DNA of 64,000 nucleotides from Pseudopyrenochaeta lycopersici (lineage: Eukaryota; Ascomycota; Dothideomycetes; Pleosporales; Pseudopyrenochaetaceae): contig NHZP01000002.1 in the NCBI GenBank assembly GCA_003313425.1, forward strand, positions 62,001-126,000, read 5' to 3'. Positions 50,197 to 60,948 of this stretch are shown one piece after another (within the stretch, counting starts at the first letter, position 1; every line of letters starts with the position of its first letter). The notes beneath the pieces were generated by a model. It saw only the letters and a list, made by a program, of their open reading frames with translations. It had not been told where the DNA came from and did no database searches. The position numbers and the translations under genes are program-made.

Positions 50197-51012
50197 GTGG
50201 CCACACCGAACTTTTGCGCGGGCCTCATAGCTGCAGTGTGTCCTGCTAGGGTGATACTCACAGGGTTGCCACCCGCTGGGTTAAAGCTTACCAGCGTGTT
50301 GGTAACCCACAAACAATTTAGATGCTTAAACCTAGTTCCATGGCTATACCATTCGAACCTCCTTTTCCCGTGGATTTGCTGCTTCCCATGCTGCGGCATG
50401 TATTATAGCTACCGTACATCGTTCCCCAATACCATCTGGAAGTCCCATATCCAGATCAACCACCAAAATATTGACTATCCCGCTCCCAGGCCCCACGGCT
50501 GGAAAAGCCTCGTCGTCGAATATACTGATTGGACCCTCAACGAGATAGGGGCCATCGCGCGGCCGACATGCATCACCGTACCTCGAGATTTCCAGCATGT
50601 CGATCTTGCTCTCCGCCTCTGGGCTGATGCCCAGTCCAACGTAGCCATACCCAGCCTGCTCCCACCAGAGCCCACAGTGCTCACCGTTACGGTCACAGAT
50701 GCGGCGAACGGCTTGGGAAGACCGAATATGGACTTGGGATGGCGAGCTGAGGTATTCCTTATCAGGCCTGATTTGAAACGCCGGAACAGAAACGGTACGC
50801 GCCATGAAACGCAAGATCTTATTAGCAATGTACGGATCCTTCCTCTTTTGAGGCACCTGCGGCCCTGTGATGACCCAAGTACTGCCACGGACCCGGTTGC
50901 AGTGGCCGGAGGCCCAGAGTACAAGGTGTTGTTACAAGAGTTGATTCAAAAGCTATCTTTCTATCTGAGTGGAGAGTTCTCTCTTTATGAGAGTCTTGTG
51001 CCAAGGCACTAG
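50197..51012 (+). CDS. Unassigned ORF of 271 aa, with open frames also on the opposite strand
   Basis: The plus-strand frame runs 271 codons and stops four bases past the stop of the converging HET gene (51009). The minus strand is open in two other frames across the same DNA (50856-50344 and 50924-50475), so which strand codes, if any, is undecided. The plus product has no signal peptide or motif I recognise; the segment TVPRDFQHVDLALRLWADAQ looks protein-like. The minus 170-aa frame (QAGYGYVGLGISPEAESKIDML) looks equally plausible. The sequence is GC-rich without RIP. Treat it as a hypothetical locus. Confidence 0.3.
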   Translation: MATPNFCAGLIAAVCPARVILTGLPPAGLKLTSVLVTHKQFRCLNLVPWLYHSNLLFPWICCFPCCGMYYSYRTSFPNTIWKSHIQINHQNIDYPAPRPHGWKSLVVEYTDWTLNEIGAIARPTCITVPRDFQHVDLALRLWADAQSNVAIPSLLPPEPTVLTVTVTDAANGLGRPNMDLGWRAEVFLIRPDLKRRNRNGTRHETQDLISNVRILPLLRHLRPCDDPSTATDPVAVAGGPEYKVLLQELIQKLSFYLSGEFSLYESLVPRH

Positions 51013-53042
51013 AGGGTCATGTGACCATAATGTCCACAGCACCGGTCGGGAACCATTTTGGCAAAAACATGCTCCTTAGGATGCTCTTGTTTGTCCGTCA
51101 TGTCGCTTGTTACATCTCCTTGGTCGTCTTCTCTAATCTCGTTGGAGGCTTCCTGACCAGGCATTTCTGGTTCATGGTCTGTTGAATTAAGGGTTCTACT
51201 TTCCTCCTGTATTCTATCGCTGATAGTGCCACTAATCATATTATAAACTTTGACACTTGGAGTCGGAAGGATAATCTCCCCTTTCCCCTTCGATCGTTCG
51301 AATAACTGATACTCTACATGGCCATCCCAGCCCACCCATGACCAGCTTGGGAATTGTGGGTTGGGGTCACTACTGGAGCTGACTAGATTCATGGGTAGAT
51401 GACTGCCTCGACGGGGAAGTCGTGCCCCAGGGGACCAAAGAAGAGCATGGCTGATGACTGCTGCTGGAAGGCCGTAGATTGTCTTGCCGTCAAAGTGTTT
51501 CTCGAGCACTGTAAACATTCCTGCAAAGGCGTTTAGAATATCTGACTTGAAGGATAAATTGCGTTGACTATAGGTCCTAACGAGATTTGTATAGGCTTCG
51601 AAAGCCTTTGTAAGGCGCTCAAGCAGCGTGAGGTCGTAGAAAACGTCCAGGCCAGAGATGGGGTTGTTGCGATTTGCCTTTTCCAAGATGTAGTTATCCT
51701 TCAAAGCAGTGCCATGCACAAATGCGCCAAAAGCCTCATTGACTCCTCCTTCACTTAACGTCTCTTGGCCGCACTGAAAATAAACAGTATCTAGCGCAAA
51801 GTATAGGCAGCGCTTCGAGAAAAGATGTTCTTGCAGGATCCAACATCGAGAATTCCACTGAGAAAGCTCCAAGGCTAGGTGAAATGGCCGCGGCGACGCT
51901 ATAAGATGAATCTTTTGTCTGTGTTCACTGTCAGGATCGTCATCAAGATCGATGGACTTGTTAGAGATGAAGACGTTGGTTATTTTCTGGGGCTTTCTTG
52001 TTCCCGCAAACACTCCTGGTAGGCCGGTGTCTGCGTCAGTTCCCTCTAATGCAATAAGCGTAGCAAATGCCTGCCCATAAACAATGTCCATGTTTAGAAC
52101 ATCTCGGGCCATCTGTTCTTCGTCATCCTGTATTAAACATATGGCATCCACCCAGAGATATGTTTCTCCAACTGACCGCACGAATTGCATTGCGTCCCTG
52201 ATGGTCTTTGGTAATTGAACCGCGGCTAAAGAGCCAGCCTGAGTTCGCGTCTCATAATTGGATTTGAGTGTCTTGGACATATCTACCTGGCCCCAAACGT
52301 AACTCAAGGCAAAGTACTTTTTGTCAGAGGAGGCAGCGACCAAGCGTTCCTCTTTAACATGGATGAGGATCAGGCGCATCTCATTCTCCGCCCCCTTCCC
52401 GGACCGAGAACGATTACAGGCAGCGCCATGTTTGTTATCGCATTGGTTTAACCACGCCTTGACTAGGCCCAAATTGATTTGTTGTTGACTTGGATCATAG
52501 ACTGCGCTGTCACGACTGTCAAGGAAGCTTGAGAGCGTTGATCTCGGATCCATCTCCCAGGCCTGGCGCAAAGTCTGAGAGTAGTTGTGATGCGTTACGA
52601 CCCTAAGTTCACCAGCGTAATTCATACCGTAATCAAACCTTATCAACTTTTCATTTGTGGATAATATTCCAGTACTCAAGCGGGTCCCTTGGACCTCTGG
52701 ATCTATGGCGGCAAATCGCGGATGCAGCGCTTCAGAATCCATTGAAATCACTGACAGGATCAACGAACAAATAGCACAAAATTTTCTTTCTCTCAGTTGG
52801 AAGAAATTCCCAAAAGGAAGGTAGGCTTTCTTTGCTGTCAGCTCGAAGCCATCCGCTGTGGGCTGAAGCACCTTGGCCAAATCTCGACACATTTGACAGA
52901 GGGAAAGATTTGGATGTCTTCCTTTCAGCCTCGCTTCATCCAGAACTTTCTGTTCCCTCTGGGCATTCATTGATATGAACTCCTCGTGCGTGTAATTTTT
53001 GCTTACATCGTAACCCAAAATATTGCTCATCAAGCCGCTCAT
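51009..53042 (-). CDS. HET-domain (heterokaryon incompatibility) protein, 677 aa; probable C-terminal part of a TPR-HET gene
   Basis: An uninterrupted frame. The N-terminal 100 residues carry a Cys-rich segment (LCQMCRDLAKVLQPTADG, FCAICSLIL). The HET domain spans about residues 243-410, with ALSYVWG (245-251), LWVDAICLIQDD (296-307), IVYGQAFATLIAL, and WNSRCWILQEHLFSKRCLYF (396-415). WSWVGW follows further on. HET proteins act in the cytoplasm, and activation in hyphal fusions of unlike genotype triggers cell death; specificity is unknown here. The ATG overlaps the TGA of the upstream TPR frame as ATGA. In related fungal proteins a TPR region is fused directly to this HET region, so this start may be artificial and the two frames one broken gene. 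No RIP-type stops. Confidence 0.85.
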   Translation of the reverse strand: MSGLMSNILGYDVSKNYTHEEFISMNAQREQKVLDEARLKGRHPNLSLCQMCRDLAKVLQPTADGFELTAKKAYLPFGNFFQLRERKFCAICSLILSVISMDSEALHPRFAAIDPEVQGTRLSTGILSTNEKLIRFDYGMNYAGELRVVTHHNYSQTLRQAWEMDPRSTLSSFLDSRDSAVYDPSQQQINLGLVKAWLNQCDNKHGAACNRSRSGKGAENEMRLILIHVKEERLVAASSDKKYFALSYVWGQVDMSKTLKSNYETRTQAGSLAAVQLPKTIRDAMQFVRSVGETYLWVDAICLIQDDEEQMARDVLNMDIVYGQAFATLIALEGTDADTGLPGVFAGTRKPQKITNVFISNKSIDLDDDPDSEHRQKIHLIASPRPFHLALELSQWNSRCWILQEHLFSKRCLYFALDTVYFQCGQETLSEGGVNEAFGAFVHGTALKDNYILEKANRNNPISGLDVFYDLTLLERLTKAFEAYTNLVRTYSQRNLSFKSDILNAFAGMFTVLEKHFDGKTIYGLPAAVISHALLWSPGARLPRRGSHLPMNLVSSSSDPNPQFPSWSWVGWDGHVEYQLFERSKGKGEIILPTPSVKVYNMISGTISDRIQEESRTLNSTDHEPEMPGQEASNEIREDDQGDVTSDMTDKQEHPKEHVFAKMVPDRCCGHYGHMTL

Positions 53043-54436
53043 ATCGAATATAACGTTTTGGACTCGCTCATGGCTAGTTTCCGAAGACCAAGTTCTGTTT
53101 TGTAGTCATCAGTTTTCAGTGGCCGCCGTCCTTGGCGCTCTCTATCAGCAGCGACTTTCTTGTCCTTGAGCTTCGTGCATGCAACCGCAATTTCATCCTC
53201 GGATAGCGTCTGACCGGCCGCAATGGCCTCTGCCAGCACTGTCAATCGTACGCCACTCTTTTTATAGAATTGTTGCAATACCCAGCCTGCGTAATCGTCG
53301 GTTTTGCGATGTGTGCGCAAAATATGTTCTAGTTCTGTCTCGGCTAGCTTTCTCATTTGATTGCCCGGCGCTGTTTCGAGAAGTAGTCGTAAGAACTTTT
53401 GGAAGACCCAGATCCATGTTGTCTCCAGCGAGCCTTTCGAAGTGGCATCTTGGTCCACCGCATTATTGTATTCATGTGTGAGTATCTGAACAGAACTCAT
53501 GCAATCGACCAGATCCTGCAGATGGTGAGACAGGGAATACCGATCAAACAATAGGTCAGCAAACATGCGCCGGCATCGTCTTTCCTCGGAGTGTTTGGGT
53601 GGCATGCTTTCCATGATATGCTTGATTGTTTGTACCGCTGTCTGAAACTCATCCAGCTTTTGGGAAGAGATTGCCAGTTTATGGAGCTGGGACATATAAC
53701 TGAGAAGGTATATCCCGCGCGCAGAGTGGCCTGAAGGGGTAGCATTAAACAGAGTACCAGAGTAGCTAGCAAGATTTCTCAAGTCGGCTTCCTCGGATGT
53801 TTTCTGGTACCTCTCTTTGTACAGGTCAACGACTTCTCTGAGCAAAGGGACTCTTGTCTCATGTCCTCCAGGCAGGCCGTTGAGCCCTACTTTACAGTAT
53901 TCAAGGGCTTGATCCAAGTCTTGGAGTTGATTGGTCTGTTTGAATTTGTCGGCTGCCACAATACCCAGTTGTACCACAGCCGTAATGTGCTCGGATGTTC
54001 CGGGAGCTGTCCTTGACCGCAGTTCATTGATTAGCCTCAGAGCTTCTTTGATATCATTCTCATCTTGACTCAAGAGATAACGCATGCGGAGGCGTGATGC
54101 GAGATTGTTAAGAGTGAGATAGTAATATTGGGAGTCCTTTGGAGCGTTGTCGTATATTCCCTTCGCACATACGATGGCGTCTTCGAGGTCCTCAGGTTTG
54201 CGGAGCATTGCGTACCGCTGTGCAAGCGCGTAGCCATAGTCGGTGAGAATCTTGAAGTAGACATTTGAGTCATGCGTGAGAAGATCAACAGTGGCCGACA
54301 TCTCTAGCGCTCGTCGCCCATTCAACACAGCCTCATCTAAAGCATGACGGGAATTTGTTGCCAAGTATTCCGACATTTTGACATACGACAAGGTACTGAA
54401 GTGCTTAGGACGAGCTGGAGAGTCGCGGGGAAGACG
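53039..54436 (-). pseudogene. TPR-repeat region, 3' part of a gene interrupted by a hAT transposon
   Basis: The frame is open from the hAT insertion site to TGA at 53039-53041 (about 460 codons). It contains degenerate helical tetratricopeptide-like units: YFKILTDYGYALAQRYAM...EDLEDAIVCAKGI, YYYLTLNNLASRLRMRY...DIKEALRLINEL, and AVVQLGIVAADKF...DLDQALEYCKVGL. The in-frame ATG at 54451 lies inside transposon DNA and is not the true start. The authentic 5' exon lies on the far side of the transposon at 57460-57701, in register. TPR arrays make protein-protein contacts and precede HET or CHAT domains in fungal self-recognition proteins. The frame ends exactly at the HET start (ATGA overlap); a 2-bp AT gain in CGATATGAG would explain the break. 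Confidence 0.75.
54429..54436. repeat. hAT target-site duplication, left copy
   Basis: GGAAGACG, identical to 57460-57467. The sequence falls within the TPR coding region. Confidence 0.93.
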
Positions 54437-57400
54437 CAGTGTGTCCAACAACCAAGTTACTTGACTTGCTTGCTTGACATTACTTGATTACGTAACAAGC
54501 AAGTAAAGTAAAGGTTCATTTAAGCAAGCACAAGTAAGGGTTTTTACATTACTTGAAGTAACTTTAAGTTACTTAACAGAATTGCTGTACTAGGCATGTT
54601 AATAATAAGTTAGGTAACGCTAGCTAAGCGAACTAATTATGATTTCACCGGGTGGCACCCAGCAAAACCGTGATTAGCAGGAGTTGCACACAGAGCCAGA
54701 TGTGCCTTAAAAAATATTAGCGAAACTGCTATAAGGCAACTTTGCTACCTTATTAATCTTCTTTTCCCCTTGTTAATCCTTATACAGTAAACTACTCCTA
54801 GAACTTATTTCGGTCGTTATTTATATATAATAGTATTATCTAAAAATTAATTAATTAATTTACTTCTTAAGATAATATTTATAAGTACTTTAAGCTGCTA
54901 AACTATAATTTCTATTAAAAAATCTAACACCTCTAGTCTTTATTTATAAGGCTACTAAATTCTAAGCTAATATGTCTTCTTACCTGTTCTTTTAGCCTTA
55001 TAGAAGGTCTACACGTTCTTCTCCGCCTAAAACCCCCTCTAAGCCCCCTAGCTCTACTTTAGAGAGCCGCTTAGGAACTCTAAGTTTAGTTTTAACTCTA
55101 ACCTATAAGGCCTCTATACTAACTACCTGTAAAAGAGAGCTGCTAACATTTGCTTAATGCACTTTTTATATTAAATAGGACAAAATTCGCTATAAAAGGA
55201 AGCTACTGCTATTAATTCGATATTGTTAGCCTTATAAGCGTACCCTTAACTCTAAAGCCTAATCCTCAGTAATCTATAAATACAGCGCGCAGCTTATAAT
55301 AGATAGAGATAATAAGTTCTAGCTCTGCAAGTACTGCTATATTAGTAGCTAGCATAATTCCGCGCTATTTAATAGTAGGGCTACTACTAGTATTATTTAT
55401 TACCTAAAGCATCTGCATAAACTTAAAGAATTCAGCTATAAACTAGTAGCGTTAAATCTGTTTAATATAGCTAAGGGAACAACGAGCTCTATACTATACC
55501 TTAGAAGCCAGCGCTTAGTGTTTAATGACTTTTAATTTAAGGGCGAGTTTATTAACTAGGCTGTTAATCTTAACTTTACCTTTTAACAAGCGACGTATTA
55601 ACGCACCTATAATATCTTTGCTAGCTGCCTAGAGGATATAAATAAGGTTCTGCTAAAGAGCCCGTTAACTCTTAGCACCTGGATTAAAGAGATATAGGAC
55701 AGTAATACTAGGAGGCGTACTTAGCTAAAAGAAAAGCTCTATCTTACTAAAAGTAAGATCTATCTCTTAACTAATACCTAGACGTCTAAAGAAGGAACAA
55801 ACTATATAGCAGTTATTACTTACTTCTTAGATAAGAAGTATAAGTTATAAACAGCTCTTCTTAACCTCTAGCCTCTAAACAGCCCTTACACTAGCAAGAA
55901 TATTGCGAAGGTGCTGTTAACAGTTATTAAGTCGTATAATATACCTGCTACTGTTAGCTTCTTTATAATAGATAACGCTAGTAATAACAACACATGTATT
56001 AAAGAGCTAGTAAAGCAGTATCCTATAGTCACGAAGCAGAGCCGCCTTCAATGCGTTAGCTATATACTAAATCTTATTGTCAAAGCTCTCCTCTTTGGGC
56101 AGGGTGTCAGCAAGCTAGAGAAAGAGCTCTGTAGCGCATCTAACGATAAGCGATTTAAGATATAGAGGAAGCAGAGCTTTATTAGTAAGCTCTACAACTT
56201 CTGCGTATAGATTAACTAGAGTAACTAGCGGCGGGAGCTTCTAAAACAGTATATCCTGCAGGCGTATAATTAAGGCAGCATCGAACAACTCTACACTAGG
56301 TTATTAGTTAACGGCAGCGTCCGCTAGAACTCTGTGTATACTATAATTAAGAGAGCTCTTAAGCTCTACTACGCAATTAATCTATTCTTTCTCTACTATA
56401 ACTATAGTAGTAAGGGATATAATATCTTACAGGATATAATTACCCTGCGTGATTAGGCTAATTTAGAGCACATCTTTTATATCTTAAAACTATTTAAAGA
56501 CCTAACTAAACACATAGAAGGCCAGGCTAATAAAGCTAGTCTTAAAGGAGTATATAGCTTACTCTATAAGATACTAAAGTCTCTTAATATCCTCTTTAAG
56601 AAGCTCTAGGAGGCTAGAAAGTTCGCAGACAATTACCTTAAGGAGGTTTCTAAATACTATTTATGCGCTATTAATACTGCCCGCACTAAGCTTAAAGAAT
56701 ACTACACTCTTACAGATGCTACGCTAGCGTACTAATACGCTGTTGCCCTGTATCCTGCGAACAAATTTACCTATTTTAAGCTTAAATAGAGTTATAAGAA
56801 GAAATGGATCGCTGAGGCAAAGCGGGTAGTGCAGGATGTGTACGCACGCTACGAAGAAGCAGCTGCGGAAGTAGATATAGCTGAATTAATACAAGAGGAG
56901 GATAATGAGGTTATTACTAATAGCGATACTGCGCTTAATCTTTTCTAGCAAGCTCGTAAGCGTTGTTAACAGCTCGCCGCTACTTCAGCGTCTATTACGC
57001 GAGGAAAGAAGCGTATAAAACTTACCTCTAAGCTTAATAAGTTTATAGCTAGGGCTAATAAAGCAGATTAGGATGTTAAGGATCCTCTAGAGTAGTAGGT
57101 TTACTATATATCTAATTACCCTGTGCTCTCTAAGATAGCGTTTAATTTATTTAGTTATCTAGTAATAAGCTCTAAGTGTGAGCGCGTATTCTTATAAACG
57201 AAGAAGGTTATTACAGATAAACGAAATCGCCTTAATTCAGATACTGTGGCAGCGATCGAATGTTAAAAGTACCTTCTTTGAACTAGTATGCTTTTATAGG
57301 TCTATTATAGATTTAAAATTAGGAAATATTACTAAGTAATGTTAAGTAAGCAAGTAAAGTAAAGGATTCTCGTTAAGTAAGTAAGTAAAGTAAATGTTTT

Positions 57401-57459
57401 CATTAAGCAAGTAAAGTAAAGGGGTAGATTTTTACATTACTTGCTTGTTGGACACACTG
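54437..57459 (+). mobile_element. Complete hAT DNA transposon (3023 bp), RIP-inactivated
   Basis: Terminal inverted repeats are CAGTGTGTCCAACAA at both ends, and the 8-bp target duplication GGAAGACG lies at 54429-54436 and 57460-57467, the exact hAT format. Subterminal regions hold many copies of AAGCAAGTAAAGTAAAG-like words, typical transposase binding arrays. The transposase reads on the plus strand from about 54.97 to 57.28 kb. Visible parts are a middle segment (FFIIDNASNNNTCIKELVKQYP...RLQCVSYILNLIVKALLFG at 55955-56110) and the C-terminal dimerisation motif (DPLE..VYYISNYPVLSKIAFNLF...SSKCERVF at 57081-57190). TAG/TAA stops at former Gln/Trp codons show RIP. It can move only with help from another element. 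Confidence 0.93.
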
Positions 57460-57467
57460 GGAAGACG
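57460..57467. repeat. hAT target-site duplication, right copy
   Basis: GGAAGACG, identical to 54429-54436, directly outside the right inverted repeat. Confidence 0.93.
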
Positions 57468-57701
57468 ACGCAAGATCGTCTCCAGATGCTGAACAGCATC
57501 GTGTATGTAGTGATGCTGTCCTGAGCGTTCATACGACTGGATAAAAAATTCCACCACACAGGCTCTCATCATAACCTCTTGTTCAATAGTCAACAAGCCT
57601 GAAGCAAGCGCCCTCATAATTTCTTCGTGAGCTTCCCCAACGCTGCCAAAGCCTGCATTGTCTGCTACCCTATTCGTCGCTGCTGGGCGATCGTCCACCA
57701 T
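57460..57701 (-). pseudogene. 5' part of the TPR-HET gene, cut off by the hAT insertion
   Basis: An open frame with a likely start at 57701 (MVDDRPAATN) runs to the insertion site and includes EEIMRALASGLLTIEQEVMM and YERSGQHHYIHDAVQHLETIL, the leading helices of the TPR region. An upstream in-frame ATG at 57755 would add a hydrophobic 18 aa and is less likely. When the transposon and one duplication are disregarded, the frame passes directly into the 54436-53039 segment, so insertion alone separated them. There are no other defects in this exon. Confidence 0.75.
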
Positions 57702-58249
57702 ATCGAGAATTATGGAGAGGAGAAAATTAGACACGATTAAGACGATATAAAACAAGAGGGAATATGAGGATTCAACGGACTCATACGGTGTAACGCTGCA
57801 GCCTACGAAATAAATTGGTGGGGTTGTGCGGAGCAGGCCACAGCTGGGCTTCCCCGCATTTTGACATAGCGAAACGACCTGCTTGCTCTCGTATGCTAAA
57901 CATAGCTCCGATCTCCAAACTTATATCGGGGGCCGCGTAGATGGACCACTCGAGGTGCAGTAAGCCCCCCGATACGGAAAATTGTCCTTAATTATTCCTA
58001 ACCCTGCGCCAGATACTGCATCTCGTATACTTGCAACAGACCTAAACATGCACCAAAGCTAGGGGTTAAAGCTGTGCATAAGTGAGGGCTGTGCGCTGCC
58101 TCGTCCACGGTGAGACCAAGAGAAAATACACAAAGTAGCTGCATACTTGACCTGGGTCCTCTCATCCCTCTCTATCCATGTGCCCGTACATTGTCCAAAA
58201 CTTCAATTAATTAATATCAACTCTCTTCCTATGACACATTATTAACAGA
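57702..58249. promoter_or_regulatory. Presumed upstream region of the TPR-HET gene
   Basis: Normal composition to about 58200; no gene. It probably includes the promoter of the minus-strand TPR-HET gene, though no specific element can be assigned. Confidence 0.35.
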
Positions 58250-58430
58250 CCTCAAGCAAGTTGGTTCTAATTATAAATCTTTAGCTTTATTATACCTCAT
58301 AATGCATATAATATTATAGAGCTTACTCGTCTATATAGAGTATCTTATAACTAGAGTGACACGCTTTAAAAGAATAGTATGCCCGTATTAGATAGCAGGG
58401 AAAGTAAATATAGATTCTTAAGATATTATC

Positions 58431-58662
58431 TGTAATGGGCTACGCCCCTATAGTAGGAGAGGCTGCGCCCTTATCGTACGAGGGGAGAGAGACCTCCTTT
58501 TCCTAACCCGCATTGGTTAGCAAATAAATGGACACATCCCCCCTAACTCGTACAAACACATATATATATCCCTTAGGATATCTTTACTTTCTCCTCTATC
58601 TTTCTCCTTCTGTAGCATTAGACAAATGCATACTCGTTAGTTAGGCCTCTTCGCCCTTGACA
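58431..58662. mobile_element. Solo LTR (family B, copy 2) with 5-bp target duplication
   Basis: 232 bp, TGTAATGGGCTACG...CTTGACA, flanked by ttatc at 58426-58430 and 58663-58667. It is related to the copy at 33135-33384 but differs from it by small indels and substitutions. It lies inside a Gypsy fragment. Confidence 0.85.
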
Positions 58663-58916
58663 TTATCTAACCTTATAATAGGGCCTAAGCCTAAGACATG
58701 TTAGATATAATCATAGTAAATATAAGTAAGCTTAATAGAGTATTAATATTTAAAGGGGGTAGAATCTCTGCCTTATGCTAGAACTTAAATATTAGAGTAT
58801 TATTAAATCTTTAGAAAGTACTTAAAATAGCCCTTTTTATCAGGCCCTACTAGGCTAACGATATTAAAGATCTAATTAAGTAGTTACAATATAAAGTAAC
58901 TAGTGTTAACTAGTAA

Positions 58917-59147
58917 TGTAACGTATGGTTTCAGGCAATAGTACTTGCTTCACACTACAGATAATAGTGAAGGGATGGTTCTGTATTGCTGTAACTCAGC
59001 TATGGGAGAGAATAATACTTGTCGTCCCCGCTCCGCGCAGTTGGCGCAGGTTTTGAGCAGGTCCGTCGCGTTGCGCGCTAGCCCTCGAAAAGGCCTAGCG
59101 CAATAATACTGCAACACCAAGACTCAGATTCACGATACTTCGTTACA
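58917..59147 (-). repeat. Family-A LTR, copy 2, largely free of RIP
   Basis: 231 bp, TGTAACGTATGG...TTCGTTACA. It aligns gap-free with 39842-40072 and keeps C and G at the many positions where that copy has T and A. Confidence 0.8.
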
Positions 59148-60660
59148 AGAGGGTTTTTAAGAGCTTCTAGTAGTTGTTATTCGCGGCTCGTCTTGCCTTT
59201 ATATGCGCTACTAGCTAGGACTATAATTAGGATAACATAGCTGCAGTGCTAGAAACACGACCTAATTATCTTACGTAAACTATAAATATAAGTAGAATAA
59301 ATAGAATTATACTAAGAAAGGGATTCTACTACCTATAAGATGTCTACTAAAGTAGCGGTTACTCTTTCAGACCTATATATCACGCTAGTAAGGGATAGAC
59401 GCTACTACTAACAACTACGCTAGAAATTACGCTAGCAGCGACCGTATGCGATAGATATAAGCCAGTCTATAATAGGTAGTAGATTAACTGTAGTAATACT
59501 CTTTAGCGGTTACGCTTAGCATAACTATAATGCTATTATCTGTGTACTATACTAATAGCAGCGCTAACTGCAAGTCTAAGAAGATCGCATGCTAGCTGCT
59601 AGTATTAGGAAGCATTTTCTATTAAGAGCTATATATAGCAGACACTGCAGCTAGTTAGCTACCTCATTAATAGAAAACAGTCCTGTAGTCTTATTAAGGG
59701 TATATTCCTTACTATAAGTATAGAGCGCATAATAAACAAAGGTCTTTACAGGTAATATAATAACAGGGAAAGTAAAAGTGTGTAGAAGGAGAGGAAATAG
59801 AGATAAAGGGCGGGCGCAACTACATAGGCCTAAGTTAGTTAAAGAGAGGCTAAGAGTAGAATAAAGGGTAGAGGGTAAGGACTGCTAAGTGCGGAGTATA
59901 AAATAGGCTCCGCGCTAATATTAAAAGTAGCCTTTCTTTATACGCAGATCTAAGTTTAGAAGCTTACATGTCTTACTCCGCTATTTTAAGTATCGCTTAC
60001 GAATGTGCTGTAATAACTAATTACTTCTAGTCTCTATTTCCCTTTTTCTTATCTTTTAAACGTATAAGTCTTAAACAGGTAGCCTTAGCCTCGGCAAGCG
60101 TAGGTGTTTAAGGGGCATAGCTTAGATCGTCTACGCACACGCTACTTATAGTTCTGTTAATTATTACTCTCTATAGAACGAACTATAATTACTTGTACTT
60201 TAACCTAGAAAGGCCGTCTACCTATAATAGACGCCCACTGTGCGTTAATAATATTCCGTCCTTATACGCCTAATAACTAGTAAGCTACCCTATACAACCT
60301 TAATAGCACAGAGGCTCGCGATATAGTATAGCGGCGAGCCTAACCTGCTAGAGACTACCAGCCTTATATGCTTGTACTAAATAAAGATACTTGTACGCTA
60401 CGTTCGCGTACGACGATTGCTAACGCTATAAATATCCTCCTTATTCTAAGAATTAACTTTACGTTACTATCTTGTAAATATCTAGACCGTGTTACTATAA
60501 ATACATCTTATCTACTAGGGATACCTAACAAAGCTCGCAGGTAAGGTGATCCCCTATTAAGATCGCATTTATAGCTAGATTTATATATCCTTTCTTTAAT
60601 CGTAAGATTAGGGTTACCGACGTATTTCCAACATCACTTCAGTCTCTTCTCTTTGTACAC
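59148..60660. other. RIP-damaged sequence of unknown identity
   Basis: TpA-rich with many TAG/TAA in all frames. A plus-strand reading from about 59340 (MSTKVAVTLSDLYI...) is interrupted by stops and resembles no element I know. From about 60620 the composition returns to normal. It is probably a decayed transposon. Confidence 0.4.
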
Positions 60661-60763
60661 CGATACCTTCGCTGATCATTCCAGACCAGTAGCTCTCCCT
60701 CCAGAATGCATTGGTTCTTGATCTTGCACTCTGCCGAGTCGAGCCTTAGGCAATCTCGCAGCA

Positions 60764-60906
60764 CATCGTCAAAGATTGTCACTAGCTCAGACACTATAGG
60801 ACGAGCAGTCATAGTTCAGCTAGGTAACCGCAACTAGGTCAAGGCAATTAAGTCTATTAGCGCAACAGGCCAAGTGCTGCCTCTCTTTATCATCTGACAT
60901 GGTAAG
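60764..60906 (+). mobile_element. pogo/Fot1 DDE-domain fragment
   Basis: About 140 bp match 36380-36530 of the complete pogo element at 35754-37596 (shared words ACTATAGGACGAGCAGT and GGTAACCGCAACTAGGT). It is less RIP-damaged than that copy. It ends about 40 bp from the stop codon of the permease gene. Confidence 0.7.
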
Positions 60907-60948
60907 ATAGAAAATGGATTCAAAAAAATTACGCTAATTAATAGGTAC

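Larger units (their letters stand above)
58250..59147 (-). mobile_element. Gypsy fragment: family-A LTR plus RIP-damaged internal stub, split by a solo LTR
   Basis: On the minus strand the LTR (59147-58917) is followed by the internal start (ACTAGTTAACACTAGTTAC..., 58915-58865), a RIP-altered version of the stub next to the family-C LTR at 45300-45360, and then AT-rich interior to about 58250. The solo LTR at 58431-58662 interrupts that interior. The rest of the element is missing. Confidence 0.6.
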
